From Chryseosolibacter histidinae (lineage in GTDB: Bacteria > Bacteroidota > Bacteroidia > Cytophagales > Cyclobacteriaceae), in the NCBI RefSeq assembly GCF_018598225.1, contig NZ_JAHESF010000038.1, positions 1 to 62,621 on the forward strand: a stretch of DNA of 62,621 bases, read 5' to 3'. The translations under genes and the position numbers were made by a program. The notes beneath the pieces were generated by a model. The model made no database searches, was not told where the DNA came from, and was given only the letters and a program-made list of their open reading frames with translations. Positions within the stretch are counted from its first letter, which is position 1, and every line of letters starts with the position of its first letter. Positions 32,222 to 43,281 of the stretch are shown here, in pieces.

Positions 32222-33793
32222 ATGCAGCTGAAGAAAATCCCGCTTGGCGATACCAGAGCTTTCTCGTCCTTTTTTTTAGACTACATCGATCAGAAAAACA
32301 ACCTTCAGCCTTTTTACAACCGCTTTCCGCGGATCGAAAATTTCAAAGATCAGATCGCCGACAAATCCAAAACTTTTTCCGCTCATCAAACACAGGTCCT
32401 GGTATCGGTGCTGCAGAAGCAATACGCTGGCCTCACCACATCCGATGCCGTTAAAAAAAATATCCACTCATTATCCGATGAGCGAACCTTTACGGTGACA
32501 ACCGGCCATCAGCTGAATATCTTCACCGGCCCGCTGTATTTTATTTATAAGATCGTTACGGTGATCAACACCTGCCGCGAGCTGAAAGCAAAATTTCCCG
32601 GGTACGATTTTATACCGGTATACTGGATGGCGTCTGAAGATCACGACTATGACGAGATAAAATATTTCCGCCTGTACGGTAAAAAGTACGTCTGGGAAAC
32701 CGGGCAGAAAGGCGCAGTGGGAAGGTTCAGCACAAAAGGTCTCGATACGCTGCTGGAGCAACTTCCGGGCGACGTAAGCATTTTCAGGGACGCCTACCTG
32801 AAAAATAAAAAGCTCAGCGATGCCGTGCGTCATTATGTGAATGCATTGTTCAGTGCGGAAGGACTGGTGGTGATCGACCCCGATAACCGGGAGCTGAAAT
32901 CGCTCTTTCGCGATGTGATGGTTGATGATGTGATCGGGTGCAACACGTTGAAGCTTGTGGACAACACCAACAAACAGCTTGAAGAGTCTGGTTACAAAAC
33001 GCAGGTGTTCTGCCGCGATATCAATTTCTTTTATCTCGACGAGAACCTGAGAAGCCGCATCGAAAAGCAGGGCGACCGTTATCACGTGCTGGAAACTTCG
33101 CTCAGCTTCAGCGAAGAGGAGATCCGCAGGCAGATCGAAAACGAGCCGGAGAAGTTCAGCCCCAATGTTATTCTCAGGCCGCTTTACCAGGAGTATATCC
33201 TGCCCAACCTGGCATATGTGGGTGGCCCGGCAGAAGTGGTCTACTGGCTCCAGCTAAAAGCGGTGTTCGATCATCACAAAGTTCCGTTCCCCATGCTGAT
33301 GCCCCGTAATTTTGCCATGGTGATCGAGCAGCACATCTATAGAAAATTCGAAAAGACGGAGCTCGAGCTCAGCAACCTGTTTGAAGAAAAGAATTTCCTC
33401 TTCAACCACTGGGTGCTGAAGCATTCCAGGCACAACCTCACGGTAGGCCATGAGCGCACCGCCATCAGCGAGCTCTTCAGCGCACTTCAGCGCCGGGGGG
33501 AGGCCATCGACAAAACCCTCGGCCCGTTCGTTGGCGCCGAAGGCAAAAGAGCGCTCAACAGCCTCGAGAAGATCGAACGAAAGCTGCTGCGCGCAGAGAA
33601 GAGACTTCAGTCTGACAAGCTGCGTCAGATCGAGTCGGTAAAAGACGCTTTGTTTCCCAATGGCAGCCTGCAGGAGCGCACTGACAACTTCCTGAACTTC
33701 TATCAGCAGGACCAGGCGTTCATCAGCGGGCTGCTCAGCAATTTTGATCCGTTAGATTTCAGGTTCAACGTATTAATCTATACGCCTTCATGA
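32222..33793 (+). CDS. bshC: Bacillithiol biosynthesis cysteine-adding enzyme
   Basis: The 523-residue protein ligates cysteine to GlcN-malate in the final step of bacillithiol synthesis, the low-molecular-weight thiol used in place of glutathione. Diagnostic BshC features are the start LKKIPLGDTRAFSSFFLDYI, the HIGH-like nucleotide region TVTTGHQLNIFTGPLYFIYK, YWMASEDHDYDEI, and the coiled-coil stalk near residues 400-490 (KTLGPFVGAEGKRALNSLEK). The length is normal. It overlaps the next gene by 4 nt (ATGA), so the two are coupled. A bacillithiol-linked YtxJ gene elsewhere in this window (50924) supports use of this thiol. Confidence 0.95.
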   Translation: MQLKKIPLGDTRAFSSFFLDYIDQKNNLQPFYNRFPRIENFKDQIADKSKTFSAHQTQVLVSVLQKQYAGLTTSDAVKKNIHSLSDERTFTVTTGHQLNIFTGPLYFIYKIVTVINTCRELKAKFPGYDFIPVYWMASEDHDYDEIKYFRLYGKKYVWETGQKGAVGRFSTKGLDTLLEQLPGDVSIFRDAYLKNKKLSDAVRHYVNALFSAEGLVVIDPDNRELKSLFRDVMVDDVIGCNTLKLVDNTNKQLEESGYKTQVFCRDINFFYLDENLRSRIEKQGDRYHVLETSLSFSEEEIRRQIENEPEKFSPNVILRPLYQEYILPNLAYVGGPAEVVYWLQLKAVFDHHKVPFPMLMPRNFAMVIEQHIYRKFEKTELELSNLFEEKNFLFNHWVLKHSRHNLTVGHERTAISELFSALQRRGEAIDKTLGPFVGAEGKRALNSLEKIERKLLRAEKRLQSDKLRQIESVKDALFPNGSLQERTDNFLNFYQQDQAFISGLLSNFDPLDFRFNVLIYTPS

Positions 33794-34365
33794 CCAAAGA
33801 GCAGAGCAGAAAACTTTATTTGCAAAAAAGACTGGGGCTTTCCGACGCAGAGTTCCAGCGTTTGAGCAAACGCCTCACGGATAACTTTTTTACTTCGCTT
33901 GACCTCTCTTCCATCAAAGTGCTGCATACCTTTCTGCCCATTGAAAAGCAAAAGGAGATCAACACCTGGATGATCATTGACCGCATCAAACGCGAGCATC
34001 CACAAATACGGCTTTCCGTTCCGAAGATCAACAATCAGACCTCCACCATCGAAAGTTTTTACTTCGAAGATGCTGACCAGCTCGAGAAAAATACGTGGGG
34101 CATCATGGAGCCGAAGCAGGGTATTCCCACACCCACCGACAAGATCGACGCTGTGCTGGTGCCGTTGCTGGCCTTTGACAGGAAAGGAAACCGTGTAGGC
34201 TACGGGAGGGGTTTCTACGACAAGTTCCTGTCGAATATCACTTGTCGCAAGATCGGATTATCGTTCTTCCCGCCCGTACAATCCATCGAAGGCATGAGCG
34301 CGCAGGATGTTCCGATCGATGTGGCTGTAACGCCGGAGGGAGTTTTTACTTTGAATAAGAGCTGA
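33790..34365 (+). CDS. 5-formyltetrahydrofolate cyclo-ligase
   Basis: The 191-residue enzyme converts 5-formyl-THF to 5,10-methenyl-THF with ATP, recycling a folate dead end. Typical motifs are present: MTKEQSRKLYLQKRLGLSD, FLPIEKQKEINTWMII, the central WGIMEPKQGIPTPTDKIDAV, LVPLLAFDRKGNRVGYGRGF with YDKFL, and IGLSFFPPVQSIE. The GYGRGFYDKFL loop binds the folate and phosphate. It is translationally coupled to bshC through a 4-nt overlap; this pairing is not an obvious pathway link. It begins at ATG 33790. Confidence 0.94.
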   Translation: MTKEQSRKLYLQKRLGLSDAEFQRLSKRLTDNFFTSLDLSSIKVLHTFLPIEKQKEINTWMIIDRIKREHPQIRLSVPKINNQTSTIESFYFEDADQLEKNTWGIMEPKQGIPTPTDKIDAVLVPLLAFDRKGNRVGYGRGFYDKFLSNITCRKIGLSFFPPVQSIEGMSAQDVPIDVAVTPEGVFTLNKS

Positions 34366-34663
34366 CGCGAAGTCTTCCTTCGAAGACCTGCCCGGTGCTC
34401 CTAACGGAGCAGAATGCATTTCACTCCGGCATGAGTGTTCTGTCTATAGAATAAGATCAATTTCATCCGCTAGGGCTCCATAGGAGCCTCCTGAATTCGT
34501 AATTTTAAATGCAAGCAATGAAAACAAACGCACACGTCATTCTTATATCACTACAGCGCTCTGCTGGATAAGTTATCAGAATGACAGAATCAAGATAGCC
34601 TGATTCAAAGCAGTGTGTTGCTTCGCTATTCTCAACCATTGTCAATTGTTACGTTGTCAACTG
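34366..34663. other. Intergenic region between convergent genes
   Basis: The 298 bases hold a GAAGTCTTCCTTCGAAGAC palindrome near 34374-34393, GGAGC/GCTCC palindromes around 34395-34412 and 34467-34484, and a TTGTCAATTGTTACGTTGTC-type run (34635-34672) that includes the agmatine deiminase stop codon. No gene is seen. Confidence 0.45.
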
Positions 34664-35704
34664 TCAATTGACCTCAGGTTCCTGCTGACTCAAACAGTGA
34701 AACGAACCAAGTCCCCAGATAATATCCCAGGAATCAAGGCCTACTACTTTTCTATCGGGGAAACATTGTTGAAGGATGCTTAGGGCGTTGTCATCGTTCT
34801 TGTCTCTGAACGTAGGCACTACAACGTATTTATTGCTGATGTAGAAGTTGGCATAGGAAGCCGGCAACCGCATGTCTTCGTAGACAATGGCGGCGGGCAT
34901 GGGCAGCTCCACGATGTTCATCTGTTTGCCATTCTCGAGGCGCAGCTTCTTCAGCATCTTCAGGTTCTCTTGCAACGGCTCATAGTTCTCGTCCTGTTTG
35001 CTGCGCTCTACTACTGTCACCACGGTATCCTGGTTCACAAACCGTGTGAGGTCATCGATGTGGCCATCGGTATCGTCACCCACAATGCCATCGCCAAGCC
35101 AGAGGATGTTTTCCACACCATAGTAATTGTGCAGGTACGCTTCGATCTCTTGCTGGTTCAGGTGCGGGTTCCGGTTCTCATTGAGCAGGCATGAGGTGGT
35201 GGTGAGCACAGTACCGGTACCGTTGAACTCAACAGAGCCTCCCTCCATCACAATGCCCGGATACACCACGGGAATGTTGTAGTGTTTCGAGATCAGTGTG
35301 GGAATATTATCATCAAGGTCGAACGGCGGATATTTTCCACCCCAGGCGTTGTAGCCCCAGTCTACGATCATTTTCTTCTGTGCCGCCTTCGGGTTGATGA
35401 GGAACGCGGGACCGTGATCGCGGCACCACGCATCGTTGGTGGGATGAAGGAAGAACTGAACATTATTCAGATCCGCGCCGGCCTGCTGCAGGTAACGAAG
35501 CGCTTTTTGTTTCATCGCCTCGTCAACCACGTTGATGTTCACCTTTTCTCCTTCCGCCACCAGCTTGATGAACTGGGCGTAGACGGGATAAATGGTTTCG
35601 ATCTTGCCCGGCCACGAAGCTTCCTTGTGTGGCCAGCTTAACCAGGTGGCCGTGTGTTTCGCAAATTCGGCAGGAAAATAGTAACCGAGCTGTTTCGGGT
35701 TCAT
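34664..35704 (-). CDS. aguA: Agmatine deiminase family protein
   Basis: The 346-residue enzyme hydrolyses agmatine to N-carbamoylputrescine and ammonia. The start is the family pattern GYYFPAEFAKHTATWLSWPH. Guanidine-binding and catalytic residues lie in NDAWCRDHGPAFLIN, WLGDGIVGDDTDGHIDDLTRF and near the C-terminus in IWGLGSFHCLSQQEP, where Cys337 is the expected nucleophile. The product is the substrate of the amidase encoded immediately upstream (start 36653), so the two genes form a two-step agmatine-to-putrescine operon. The final residues EVN and the stop codon are part of a TTGACAATTGAC-type repeat that fills the downstream gap. Confidence 0.93.
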   Translation of the reverse strand: MNPKQLGYYFPAEFAKHTATWLSWPHKEASWPGKIETIYPVYAQFIKLVAEGEKVNINVVDEAMKQKALRYLQQAGADLNNVQFFLHPTNDAWCRDHGPAFLINPKAAQKKMIVDWGYNAWGGKYPPFDLDDNIPTLISKHYNIPVVYPGIVMEGGSVEFNGTGTVLTTTSCLLNENRNPHLNQQEIEAYLHNYYGVENILWLGDGIVGDDTDGHIDDLTRFVNQDTVVTVVERSKQDENYEPLQENLKMLKKLRLENGKQMNIVELPMPAAIVYEDMRLPASYANFYISNKYVVVPTFRDKNDDNALSILQQCFPDRKVVGLDSWDIIWGLGSFHCLSQQEPEVN

Positions 35705-35743
35705 AGTCAGGATTGCAGATTTGAAGATTTACAGGATCAATTT

Positions 35744-35763
35744 CCCCCTCCACAAGGAGGGGG
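35744..35763. repeat. CCCCCTCC hairpin after the amidase stop
   Basis: CCCCCTCC (35744-35751) and GGAGGGGG (35756-35763) form a perfect 8-bp stem with an ACAA loop, 12 nt beyond the aguB stop codon. From memory, closely similar CCCCCTTGTGGAGGGGG elements are common between genes in many Bacteroidota. It may protect mRNA 3' ends or weaken expression of the downstream aguA. Confidence 0.65.
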
Positions 35764-35774
35764 CCAGGGGGAGG

Positions 35775-36653
<879 letters not shown>

Positions 36654-36689
36654 GTCTTATAAATAAAAGTCGCGCAAAATTAGTTCAGT

Positions 36690-36735
36690 GGACCAGGATT
36701 TTAAAGGATTTTCAGGATTAAACAGAATTAAATGC
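36690..36735. repeat. GGATTAA/AGGATTTTnAGG-phrase repeat
   Basis: GGACCAGGATTTTAAAGGAT continues as TTTCAGGATTAAACAGAATT, the same phrase family as at 26218-26384 and 27062-27122. It lies between the amidase start and the gltD terminator. Confidence 0.55.
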
Positions 36736-36736
36736 A

Positions 36737-36761
36737 AAAGGTGCCCCAGGGGGACACCTTT
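36737..36761 (-). terminator. Hairpin terminator downstream of gltBD
   Basis: AAAGGTG(CCCC) at 36737-36747 pairs with (GGGG)CACCTTT ending at 36761, with one bulged base and a small loop. It lies about 65 nt after the gltD stop and upstream of aguB. The following T run on the minus strand is weak (TTTTGCATTT). Confidence 0.6.
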
Positions 36762-36817
36762 CTTATTTGAAACAGGTACAAAATTATTCAATAAGCACGA
36801 TCCCAGCAGGTCCCGCA

Positions 36818-36838
36818 CCCTCTCCTCCTAGGAGAGGG
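36818..36838. repeat. CCCTCTCC/GGAGAGGG hairpin containing the gltD stop codon
   Basis: CCCTCTCC and GGAGAGGG form a stem with a TCCTA loop; the gltD stop codon (TAG on the minus strand, 36828-36830) lies in this element. It is followed on the plus strand by GCCGGGGTGAGGTT, completing an element that, from memory, recurs in many bacterial genomes as CTCACCCCGGCCCTCTCC. Confidence 0.65.
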
Positions 36839-38303
36839 CCGGGGTGAGGTTGACAAAAGACTCATCCTTCGCCTCGAGGTCCGAACTGCCCATCAGCCAC
36901 GTATCTACAGCCCTGGCAGCCTCACGGCCTTCGGAGATGGCCCATACCACCAGCGACTGGCCCCTGCGGATGTCACCGGCAGCAAAGATGCCTTCCTGGG
37001 TGGTCATATAATTTTCTGTTTTGATGTTGCCGCGTTCATCGAGGGCTACTTGAAGCTCGTCTACCATGCCGCCTTTTTCAGCGCCAGTGAAACCGATGGC
37101 CAGCAGTGCCAGCTCACACGGCAGAACCCTTTCTGTACCGGCAATCTCTTCGAAGCCCATCTTGCCCTGTGCATTTACGCCCCATTTGATATCCACTACC
37201 TTCAGGCCTGTAAGACGGCCGTTGTTGTCGCCGAGGAATTCTTTGGTGAGGATGGCCCACTGGCGGTCTACACCTTCGTCGTGCGACGATGAGGTCATGA
37301 GCACCATCGGCCACAGCGGCCATGGGTTGTTTTCCGAACGCTTCAGGGGAGGTTTGGCCAGCAGCTCGATCTGTGTAACAGTCTTCGCCTCCTGACGGTT
37401 AGAGGTTCCAACACAGTCGGAGCCGGTGTCACCGCCGCCGATCACGAGCACATTTTTATTGGTGGCCAGGATGTCGCCTGAAAAGATCCTGTCTCCGGCA
37501 ACGCGTTTGTTCTGCTGCGGCAGGAAATCCATGGCGAAGTGAACACCTTTGAAATGTCTTCCGGGAATGGGCAGATCGCGCGGGGCTGATGCACCACCAC
37601 AGATCACCACAGCATCAAACTCTTTCTGCAGGTGCTGCGCGCTGATGTTCACACCAACGTGCGCGTTGGTCCTGAAGATGATGCCTTCCTGCTCCATGAG
37701 CCTGATCCTGCGGTCGATCACAGATTTTTCAAGCTTGAAGTCAGGGATGCCGTAACGAAGCAGTCCACCGATCCGGTCGCTGCGCTCGAACACAGTAACC
37801 CAGTGACCCGCCTTGTTCAGCTGCGCCGCTGCCGCCAGGCCTGCCGGTCCGGAGCCAACGATGGCTACACGCTTGCCGGTTCTTGTCTTCGGTGGATTGG
37901 CCTTGATGTATCCTTTTTCGAAAGCCGTTTCAGCAATGGTCTTTTCGATGTACTCGATGGTAACAGGATTGTTGTTGATGCTGAGCACACAACTTGCCTC
38001 ACAGGGTGCAGGACAGATCCTGCCCGTGAACTCGGGGAAGTTGTTGGTGCTGCTCAGGATCTTGATCGCCTCCTCCCACTTACCCGTGTAAACGGCATCG
38101 TTGAAGTCGGGAATGTTATTTCCCAGCGGGCAACCGTTGTGGCAGAACGGAACACCGCAGTCCATACAACGCGCGGCATTGTTCTTTACCTTCTCCTTCT
38201 CCAGCGGAGTATAGATCTCTTTATAATCTTTTAATCTTTCTTTCGGATCGCGGGATTTAGGCATCTCCCGCTCAAATTTCATAAACCCGTCTATCTGGCC
38301 CAT
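36828..38303 (-). CDS. gltD: Glutamate synthase (NADPH) small subunit
   Basis: The 491-residue beta subunit passes electrons from NADPH through FAD and iron-sulphur clusters to the large subunit. Cluster cysteines are in RCMDCGVPFCHNGCPLGN (C46, C49, C54, C58) and ICPAPCEASC (C97, C101, C105). The FAD loop is VAIVGSGPAGLAAA (150-155), and the NADPH loop is VLVIGGGDTGSDCVG. GIFAAGDIRRGQSLVVWAIS closes the FAD domain. It lies downstream of gltB in the same orientation, separated by a 180-nt gap of inverted repeats. The last eight residues, VNLTPALS, and the stop are encoded by an intergenic-type repeat and are not part of the conserved protein. Confidence 0.96.
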   Translation of the reverse strand: MGQIDGFMKFEREMPKSRDPKERLKDYKEIYTPLEKEKVKNNAARCMDCGVPFCHNGCPLGNNIPDFNDAVYTGKWEEAIKILSSTNNFPEFTGRICPAPCEASCVLSINNNPVTIEYIEKTIAETAFEKGYIKANPPKTRTGKRVAIVGSGPAGLAAAAQLNKAGHWVTVFERSDRIGGLLRYGIPDFKLEKSVIDRRIRLMEQEGIIFRTNAHVGVNISAQHLQKEFDAVVICGGASAPRDLPIPGRHFKGVHFAMDFLPQQNKRVAGDRIFSGDILATNKNVLVIGGGDTGSDCVGTSNRQEAKTVTQIELLAKPPLKRSENNPWPLWPMVLMTSSSHDEGVDRQWAILTKEFLGDNNGRLTGLKVVDIKWGVNAQGKMGFEEIAGTERVLPCELALLAIGFTGAEKGGMVDELQVALDERGNIKTENYMTTQEGIFAAGDIRRGQSLVVWAISEGREAARAVDTWLMGSSDLEAKDESFVNLTPALS

Positions 38304-38362
38304 TGTTGTTTAGTTTTATTAGGCGTGTCTGATATTTTTATTGCGTCGTTATCTAATTTTAA

Positions 38363-38481
38363 GTTGACAGTAGACAAATGAACAGTTAACAATGGGTGGG
38401 TGTTAAAATCACTTGTTGTGTACTGTTCACGGTTGTCAATTGCCCGATAGCTTTCTATCGGATTTGTCAATTGTCAACTGA
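38363..38481. repeat. Inverted pair of TTGACA-phrase runs between gltB and gltD
   Basis: GTTGACAGTAGACAAATGAA and AACAATGG (38363-38392) are mirrored by GGTTGTCAATTG and TTGTCAATTGTCAACTG (38431-38481). An inner hairpin CCGATAG/CTATCGG lies within the right arm. The right arm begins 2 nt after the gltB stop codon on the minus strand. The arms could form a long stem in the gltB-gltD mRNA. Confidence 0.65.
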
Positions 38482-38482
38482 T

Positions 38483-41400
38483 TTAACTGACTTTAACTGC
38501 TACTTTCTTCTCCGTTTTCACAGCGGTGCCGTTGAGGGCTTTCTGCTTTTGCAGCACAGCCTTGTAATCTTTCGGCATCACTTTTACGAAAAGCTCGGCG
38601 GCGATGTCCCAGTTCTCGAGCACCCACTCGGCAGGGTCGCTGCCAGTGTAGTTGAAATGACGCTCGATCATGGATCTCACTTCGGCCTTGTCTTCATCGG
38701 CCATCGTCTCGAGCTCAACCATGTCTTTGTTGCAGAGTTTCTCGAGCGCATGTTCCGGATCAAAAACATAAGCGATACCACCGCTCATGCCCGCGGCGAA
38801 GTTCCTTCCGGTCTTACCCAGAATTACCACGCGGCCACCGGTCATGTATTCGCAGGCGTGATCGCCAACACCTTCCACCACAGCCTTGATGCCCGAGTTG
38901 CGTACGCAGAAACGTTCGCCGGCCTGGCCGCGGATGTAAGCTTCACCGGAGGTAGCACCATAGAAGGCCACGTTGCCGATGATGATGTTGTCTTCAGGCT
39001 TGAAGGTTGCTTCCTTATCGGGATAAACGATCAGCTTGCCACCGGAGAGACCTTTTCCGAAGTAGTCGTTGGCTTCACCCTCCAGCTCGAAGCGAACGCC
39101 GGGCGCAACAAACGCACCGAAGCTCTGGCCTGCGGAGCCTTTAAAGTTGAAGTGGATGGTATCTTCAGGCAATCCTTTGCCTTTGTATCGTTTCGATATT
39201 TCGTTCGACAGCAGTGCACCGGTAGTACGGTCTGTGTTTCGGATAATGAACTTCTCCTGCACAGGCTCGCCTTCTTCGAGCGCTGCCTTCGCTGCTTCCA
39301 CCAGCTTCCAGTCGAGCACTTTTTCGAGCTCGAAATCCTGCTCGATCTGCTTGTAAACACCGATGTGCTCACGGGCAGGTTCGCGGTGAAGAACCGGTGA
39401 AAGGTCGAGCTTCTTGATCTTCCAGTGGTCGATGTCCTGGCGCATGCGCAGCACGTCCGTGCGCCCCACCATTTCATTCACGGTGCGGAAGCCGAGCTCG
39501 GCCATAGTCTCGCGCAGGTCCTGGGCCAGCATGTGGAAGAAATTCACAACGTGATCAGGGTCGCCGGTGAACAACTTGCGCAGATCAGGATCTTGTGTGG
39601 CGATACCTACAGGGCAGGTGTTCAGGTGACACTTGCGCATCATGATACAACCTTCCACAACAAGCGCTGCGGTAGCAACACCCCACTCTTCTGCACCGAG
39701 CAATGCAGCGATGGCAATATCACGACCTGTACGGATCTGTCCGTCGGTCTGTACTACCACGCGGCTTCTCAGGTTATTTTTTACCAGTGTCTGATGTGCT
39801 TCTGCGAGCCCAAGCTCCCACGGCAAACCTGCGTGGCGCATGGAGCTGATCGGCGATGCACCCGTTCCGCCGTCTGCACCGGAGATGAGGATGGCGTCGG
39901 CCTTGGCTTTGGCAACACCTGCGGCAACGGTACCGACACCGGCCTGCGACACGAGCTTCACGTTGATGCGCGCCTGGCGGTTAGCATTTTTCAGGTCAAA
40001 GATCAGCTGGGCAAGATCTTCGATCGAATAGATATCGTGGTGTGGCGGCGGCGAGATCAATCCTACACCCGGTGTAGAGTGACGCACACGTCCGATCCAC
40101 TCGTCAACTTTATGCCCTGGCAGCTGACCACCTTCGCCGGGCTTGGCACCCTGCGCCATCTTGATCTGCAGCTCGTCGGCATTGCTCAGGTAGTAGCTGG
40201 TAACACCAAACCTTCCGGAGGCAACCTGCTTGATGGCAGAGCGCTCCCAGTCGCCGTTTGCTTTCTTCTCGAAACGCACTTCATCTTCTCCACCTTCACC
40301 GCTGTTGCTCTTGCCGCCAATGCGGTTCATGGCAATGGCCAATGTGGTGTGCGCCTCGTGCGAGATCGATCCGAAAGACATCGCGCCCGTGGCGAAACGT
40401 TTGAAGATCTCTTCAACAGGCTCTACCTCCTCGATGGGCACGGAGTTGCGTTTCTTGAACTCGAACAGTCCGCGGATGGTAAATGAATCTTTGGTCTGAT
40501 CGTTGATCTTCTCCGTATATTTTTTGAATAGCGCGTAGTTCTTTGATTTCGTAGAATGCTGCAGCAGGTGGATCACTTCAGGGCTGAACAGGTGTTTCTC
40601 ACCCCTTCTCTTCCACTGATACACACCACCCACGGGAAGTGAGTTGCTTTCCTGTTTGAATGCCAGGTTGTGACGCACCAGCACTTCGCGGGCCAGGTCG
40701 TCGAAAGACAAACCTTCGATGCGGCTGATGGTTCCGCGGAAACACTTGTCGATCACTTCGCTTCCAAGACCCAGGGCCTCGAAGATCTGTGCCGACTGGT
40801 ATGACTGCAGTGTGCTGATACCCATCTTCGACATTACCTTGAGCAAACCGTTGCCGATACCTTTCTGGTAATTGTGGTAAGCATCTTCGTCGGTCAAACC
40901 TGTGCCCAGCGCACCGCTCTTGTTGAGGAAGTGGATAGTCTCCAACGCCATGTACGGATTGATAGCACTTGCGCCGAACCCGATGATGGTGGCGAAGTGA
41001 TGCACTTCCCATACATCGCCAGCTTCCACGAGCAAGCCTGCATGTGTGCGGATCCTTTTTTCAACGAGCGATTGATGCACGGCTCCGATAGAAAGCAGCG
41101 ACGGGATCGGTGCATACTCAGGACCGATCTTCCGGTCAGAGAGCACGATGATCTTTTTGCCTGCGCGGATTGCTTTTTCAGCTTCAGCACAGATCCTGTT
41201 CAGGCTTTCTTCGAGCCTGCCGGGTTGTCCGTCGGCGAGGAACGCACAACGGATGATGGCGTATTCGTAACCGTGAGCCGGTAAATGTTTCAGTTTCTCG
41301 AGGTCGCTGTTGAGCAGCACCGGTTGCGAGATGTGGATCTGCGCGGTATGCTGCGGTGTTTCTTCCAGCACGTTCAGGCTTTGCCCTATCCTGGTAAAGA

Positions 41401-43027
41401 GCGACATCACCAGGCGCTCGCGGATCGGATCGATCGGCGGATTGCTTACCTGTGCAAAGTGCTGCTTGAAGTAGTTCGAGATGTGACGGCTCTCTTTTGA
41501 AAGCACCGCCAGCGGCGTATCGTCACCCATCGAACCGATGGCCTCGTATCCTTTTTCTGCCAGCGGCGTGAGAACGGTTTTGATATCTTCGTCCGTAAAG
41601 CCGTAAGCATTCTGGCGTTGTGCCAGCGTTTTTTCATCGAAGTTATCTTCAAACCACTCCTGCTCGGGCTCGAGCCTGAGCTTGAGGCGGTTCTGGATGA
41701 TCCAGTTAAAGTAGGGCTTGCCTTCGTAAACAGAGCGTTTTACTTTTTCGTCGTCAAACACTTTGCCCTGCTCCAGGTCCACCAGCATCATCTTACCCGG
41801 TGTGATCCGGCCTTTTTCGAGAATATCTTTCGGATCAACAGGCAACGCGCCGGCTTCGGAGGCCATCACCATACGACCCGAACGGGTTACATAATATCTC
41901 AGCGGACGCAGACCGTTACGATCGAGCGTGGCACCAATGCGCATGCCATCGGTAAACACCAGGGCGGCCGGACCATCCCAGGGTTCCATCATGGAAGCGT
42001 GGTATTTATAAAATGCCTTGCGGTGCGGATCCATCAGCTTGTTATCCTGCCATGCTTCGGGAACAAGCATCATCATCACGTGGGGAATGCTGCGGCCCGA
42101 AAGCACCAGCATCTCCACCATCGCATCGAGGTTGGCCGAGTCAGATCCATCCGGAACAGTGATCGGCAGCAGCATCTTCAATTCCTCGTCGGTAAAGAGT
42201 GTGGATTTGAACATGGCCTCCTTCGATTTCATTTTGTTCACGTTACCACGAATGGTGTTGATCTCACCATTATGCGCGATGTAACGGAAGGGCTGGGCAA
42301 GTTTCCAGTTGGGGAAAGTATTGGTAGAGAACCTTGAGTGCACCAGGGCCAGTGCCGTGCGCAAACGCGGATCCTGAAGGTCGAAGAAATATTTGCGCAG
42401 CTGTTCAGTACGAAGCTGCCCTTTGTATACGATGGTCTTGGCAGAAAAGCTGGTGATGTAAAACTCCCTGTTGCTGCCTTTTACATCTTTGGCGATCTTG
42501 TGCGAAGCCGAATTGCGCAACACGAAGAGTTTTCTTTCGAGCACATCTTCAGTAAAGAGATCGTTCTTGGCTTTCACAAAAACCTGTTCGATCACAGGTT
42601 CAACTTCGGCGGCGCCGGGACCTGGTATGCTGTGGTCAACGGGAACGCCCCTGAAACCGATCAGCTCGAGGCCGAGGGCGGTGATGTTCTTCTTCAGCGC
42701 TTCGCGGCAGGCATTGAGCACCTTTTTATCGCGTGGGAAGAATACCATACCCACACCGTACTTACCTACGGCGGGCAACTCGAAGCCCAGGCGAAAGGCT
42801 TCTTCAACAAAAAAATCATGAGGCAGCTGAATGAGCACACCGGCTCCGTCTCCAGTCTTGGCGTTACAGCCCCTGCCCCCACGGTGTTCCATGTTCTCGA
42901 GCATGGACAGCGCATCTCGCAGTACGTTGTTAGACTTTGTACCATTCACATTGGCTACGAACCCGATACCACATGCATCGTGCTCAAGCTCCGGCGTGTA
43001 CAAGCTTTTGGTGGTGGTTGTTTGCAT
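38483..43027 (-). CDS. gltB: Glutamate synthase large subunit
   Basis: The 1514-residue enzyme makes two glutamates from glutamine and 2-oxoglutarate. The N-terminal glutaminase has its nucleophile at Cys19 in [13 protein letters not shown], so an 18-residue propeptide should be removed. The central domain follows ([20 protein letters not shown]). The FMN and 3Fe-4S synthase domain includes [51 protein letters not shown] and [15 protein letters not shown]. The C-terminal GXGXG-type domain ([32 protein letters not shown]) shows repeated glycine motifs. The length is normal. The 250-nt A+T-rich gap upstream (43028-43281) should hold its promoter, though no exact match could be placed. Confidence 0.97.
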   Translation of the reverse strand: MQTTTTKSLYTPELEHDACGIGFVANVNGTKSNNVLRDALSMLENMEHRGGRGCNAKTGDGAGVLIQLPHDFFVEEAFRLGFELPAVGKYGVGMVFFPRDKKVLNACREALKKNITALGLELIGFRGVPVDHSIPGPGAAEVEPVIEQVFVKAKNDLFTEDVLERKLFVLRNSASHKIAKDVKGSNREFYITSFSAKTIVYKGQLRTEQLRKYFFDLQDPRLRTALALVHSRFSTNTFPNWKLAQPFRYIAHNGEINTIRGNVNKMKSKEAMFKSTLFTDEELKMLLPITVPDGSDSANLDAMVEMLVLSGRSIPHVMMMLVPEAWQDNKLMDPHRKAFYKYHASMMEPWDGPAALVFTDGMRIGATLDRNGLRPLRYYVTRSGRMVMASEAGALPVDPKDILEKGRITPGKMMLVDLEQGKVFDDEKVKRSVYEGKPYFNWIIQNRLKLRLEPEQEWFEDNFDEKTLAQRQNAYGFTDEDIKTVLTPLAEKGYEAIGSMGDDTPLAVLSKESRHISNYFKQHFAQVSNPPIDPIRERLVMSLFTRIGQSLNVLEETPQHTAQIHISQPVLLNSDLEKLKHLPAHGYEYAIIRCAFLADGQPGRLEESLNRICAEAEKAIRAGKKIIVLSDRKIGPEYAPIPSLLSIGAVHQSLVEKRIRTHAGLLVEAGDVWEVHHFATIIGFGASAINPYMALETIHFLNKSGALGTGLTDEDAYHNYQKGIGNGLLKVMSKMGISTLQSYQSAQIFEALGLGSEVIDKCFRGTISRIEGLSFDDLAREVLVRHNLAFKQESNSLPVGGVYQWKRRGEKHLFSPEVIHLLQHSTKSKNYALFKKYTEKINDQTKDSFTIRGLFEFKKRNSVPIEEVEPVEEIFKRFATGAMSFGSISHEAHTTLAIAMNRIGGKSNSGEGGEDEVRFEKKANGDWERSAIKQVASGRFGVTSYYLSNADELQIKMAQGAKPGEGGQLPGHKVDEWIGRVRHSTPGVGLISPPPHHDIYSIEDLAQLIFDLKNANRQARINVKLVSQAGVGTVAAGVAKAKADAILISGADGGTGASPISSMRHAGLPWELGLAEAHQTLVKNNLRSRVVVQTDGQIRTGRDIAIAALLGAEEWGVATAALVVEGCIMMRKCHLNTCPVGIATQDPDLRKLFTGDPDHVVNFFHMLAQDLRETMAELGFRTVNEMVGRTDVLRMRQDIDHWKIKKLDLSPVLHREPAREHIGVYKQIEQDFELEKVLDWKLVEAAKAALEEGEPVQEKFIIRNTDRTTGALLSNEISKRYKGKGLPEDTIHFNFKGSAGQSFGAFVAPGVRFELEGEANDYFGKGLSGGKLIVYPDKEATFKPEDNIIIGNVAFYGATSGEAYIRGQAGERFCVRNSGIKAVVEGVGDHACEYMTGGRVVILGKTGRNFAAGMSGGIAYVFDPEHALEKLCNKDMVELETMADEDKAEVRSMIERHFNYTGSDPAEWVLENWDIAAELFVKVMPKDYKAVLQKQKALNGTAVKTEKKVAVKVS

Positions 43028-43281
43028 TTTACTTCTTAAAATGGGAATAGGTGATAAAATAGGCGTCTTTTGTCACCAAACAATTTTTTGAAGTTAGGAA
43101 AGAAACAGAAGGAAATTGGGGCGAGTTGCCAGTTTAGCAGAATTTTTCGAATCTTTTCAGAAATGATTCAAAATAGTTTAAAATTTAAAAAACGTCAACG
43201 TTTGCAGTTAACGTGATTTTGAAATTTTTCAATTAAAGCGAAAACGATTGAAATTTTTACAACTGTTTTAAAGTTCACAAG

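Noticed and set aside
39425-40486. 353-codon plus-strand frame
   Set aside because: It lies entirely antisense to gltB, is rich in His, Arg and Gln and has no domain; it is a shadow of G+C-biased codons of the real gene.
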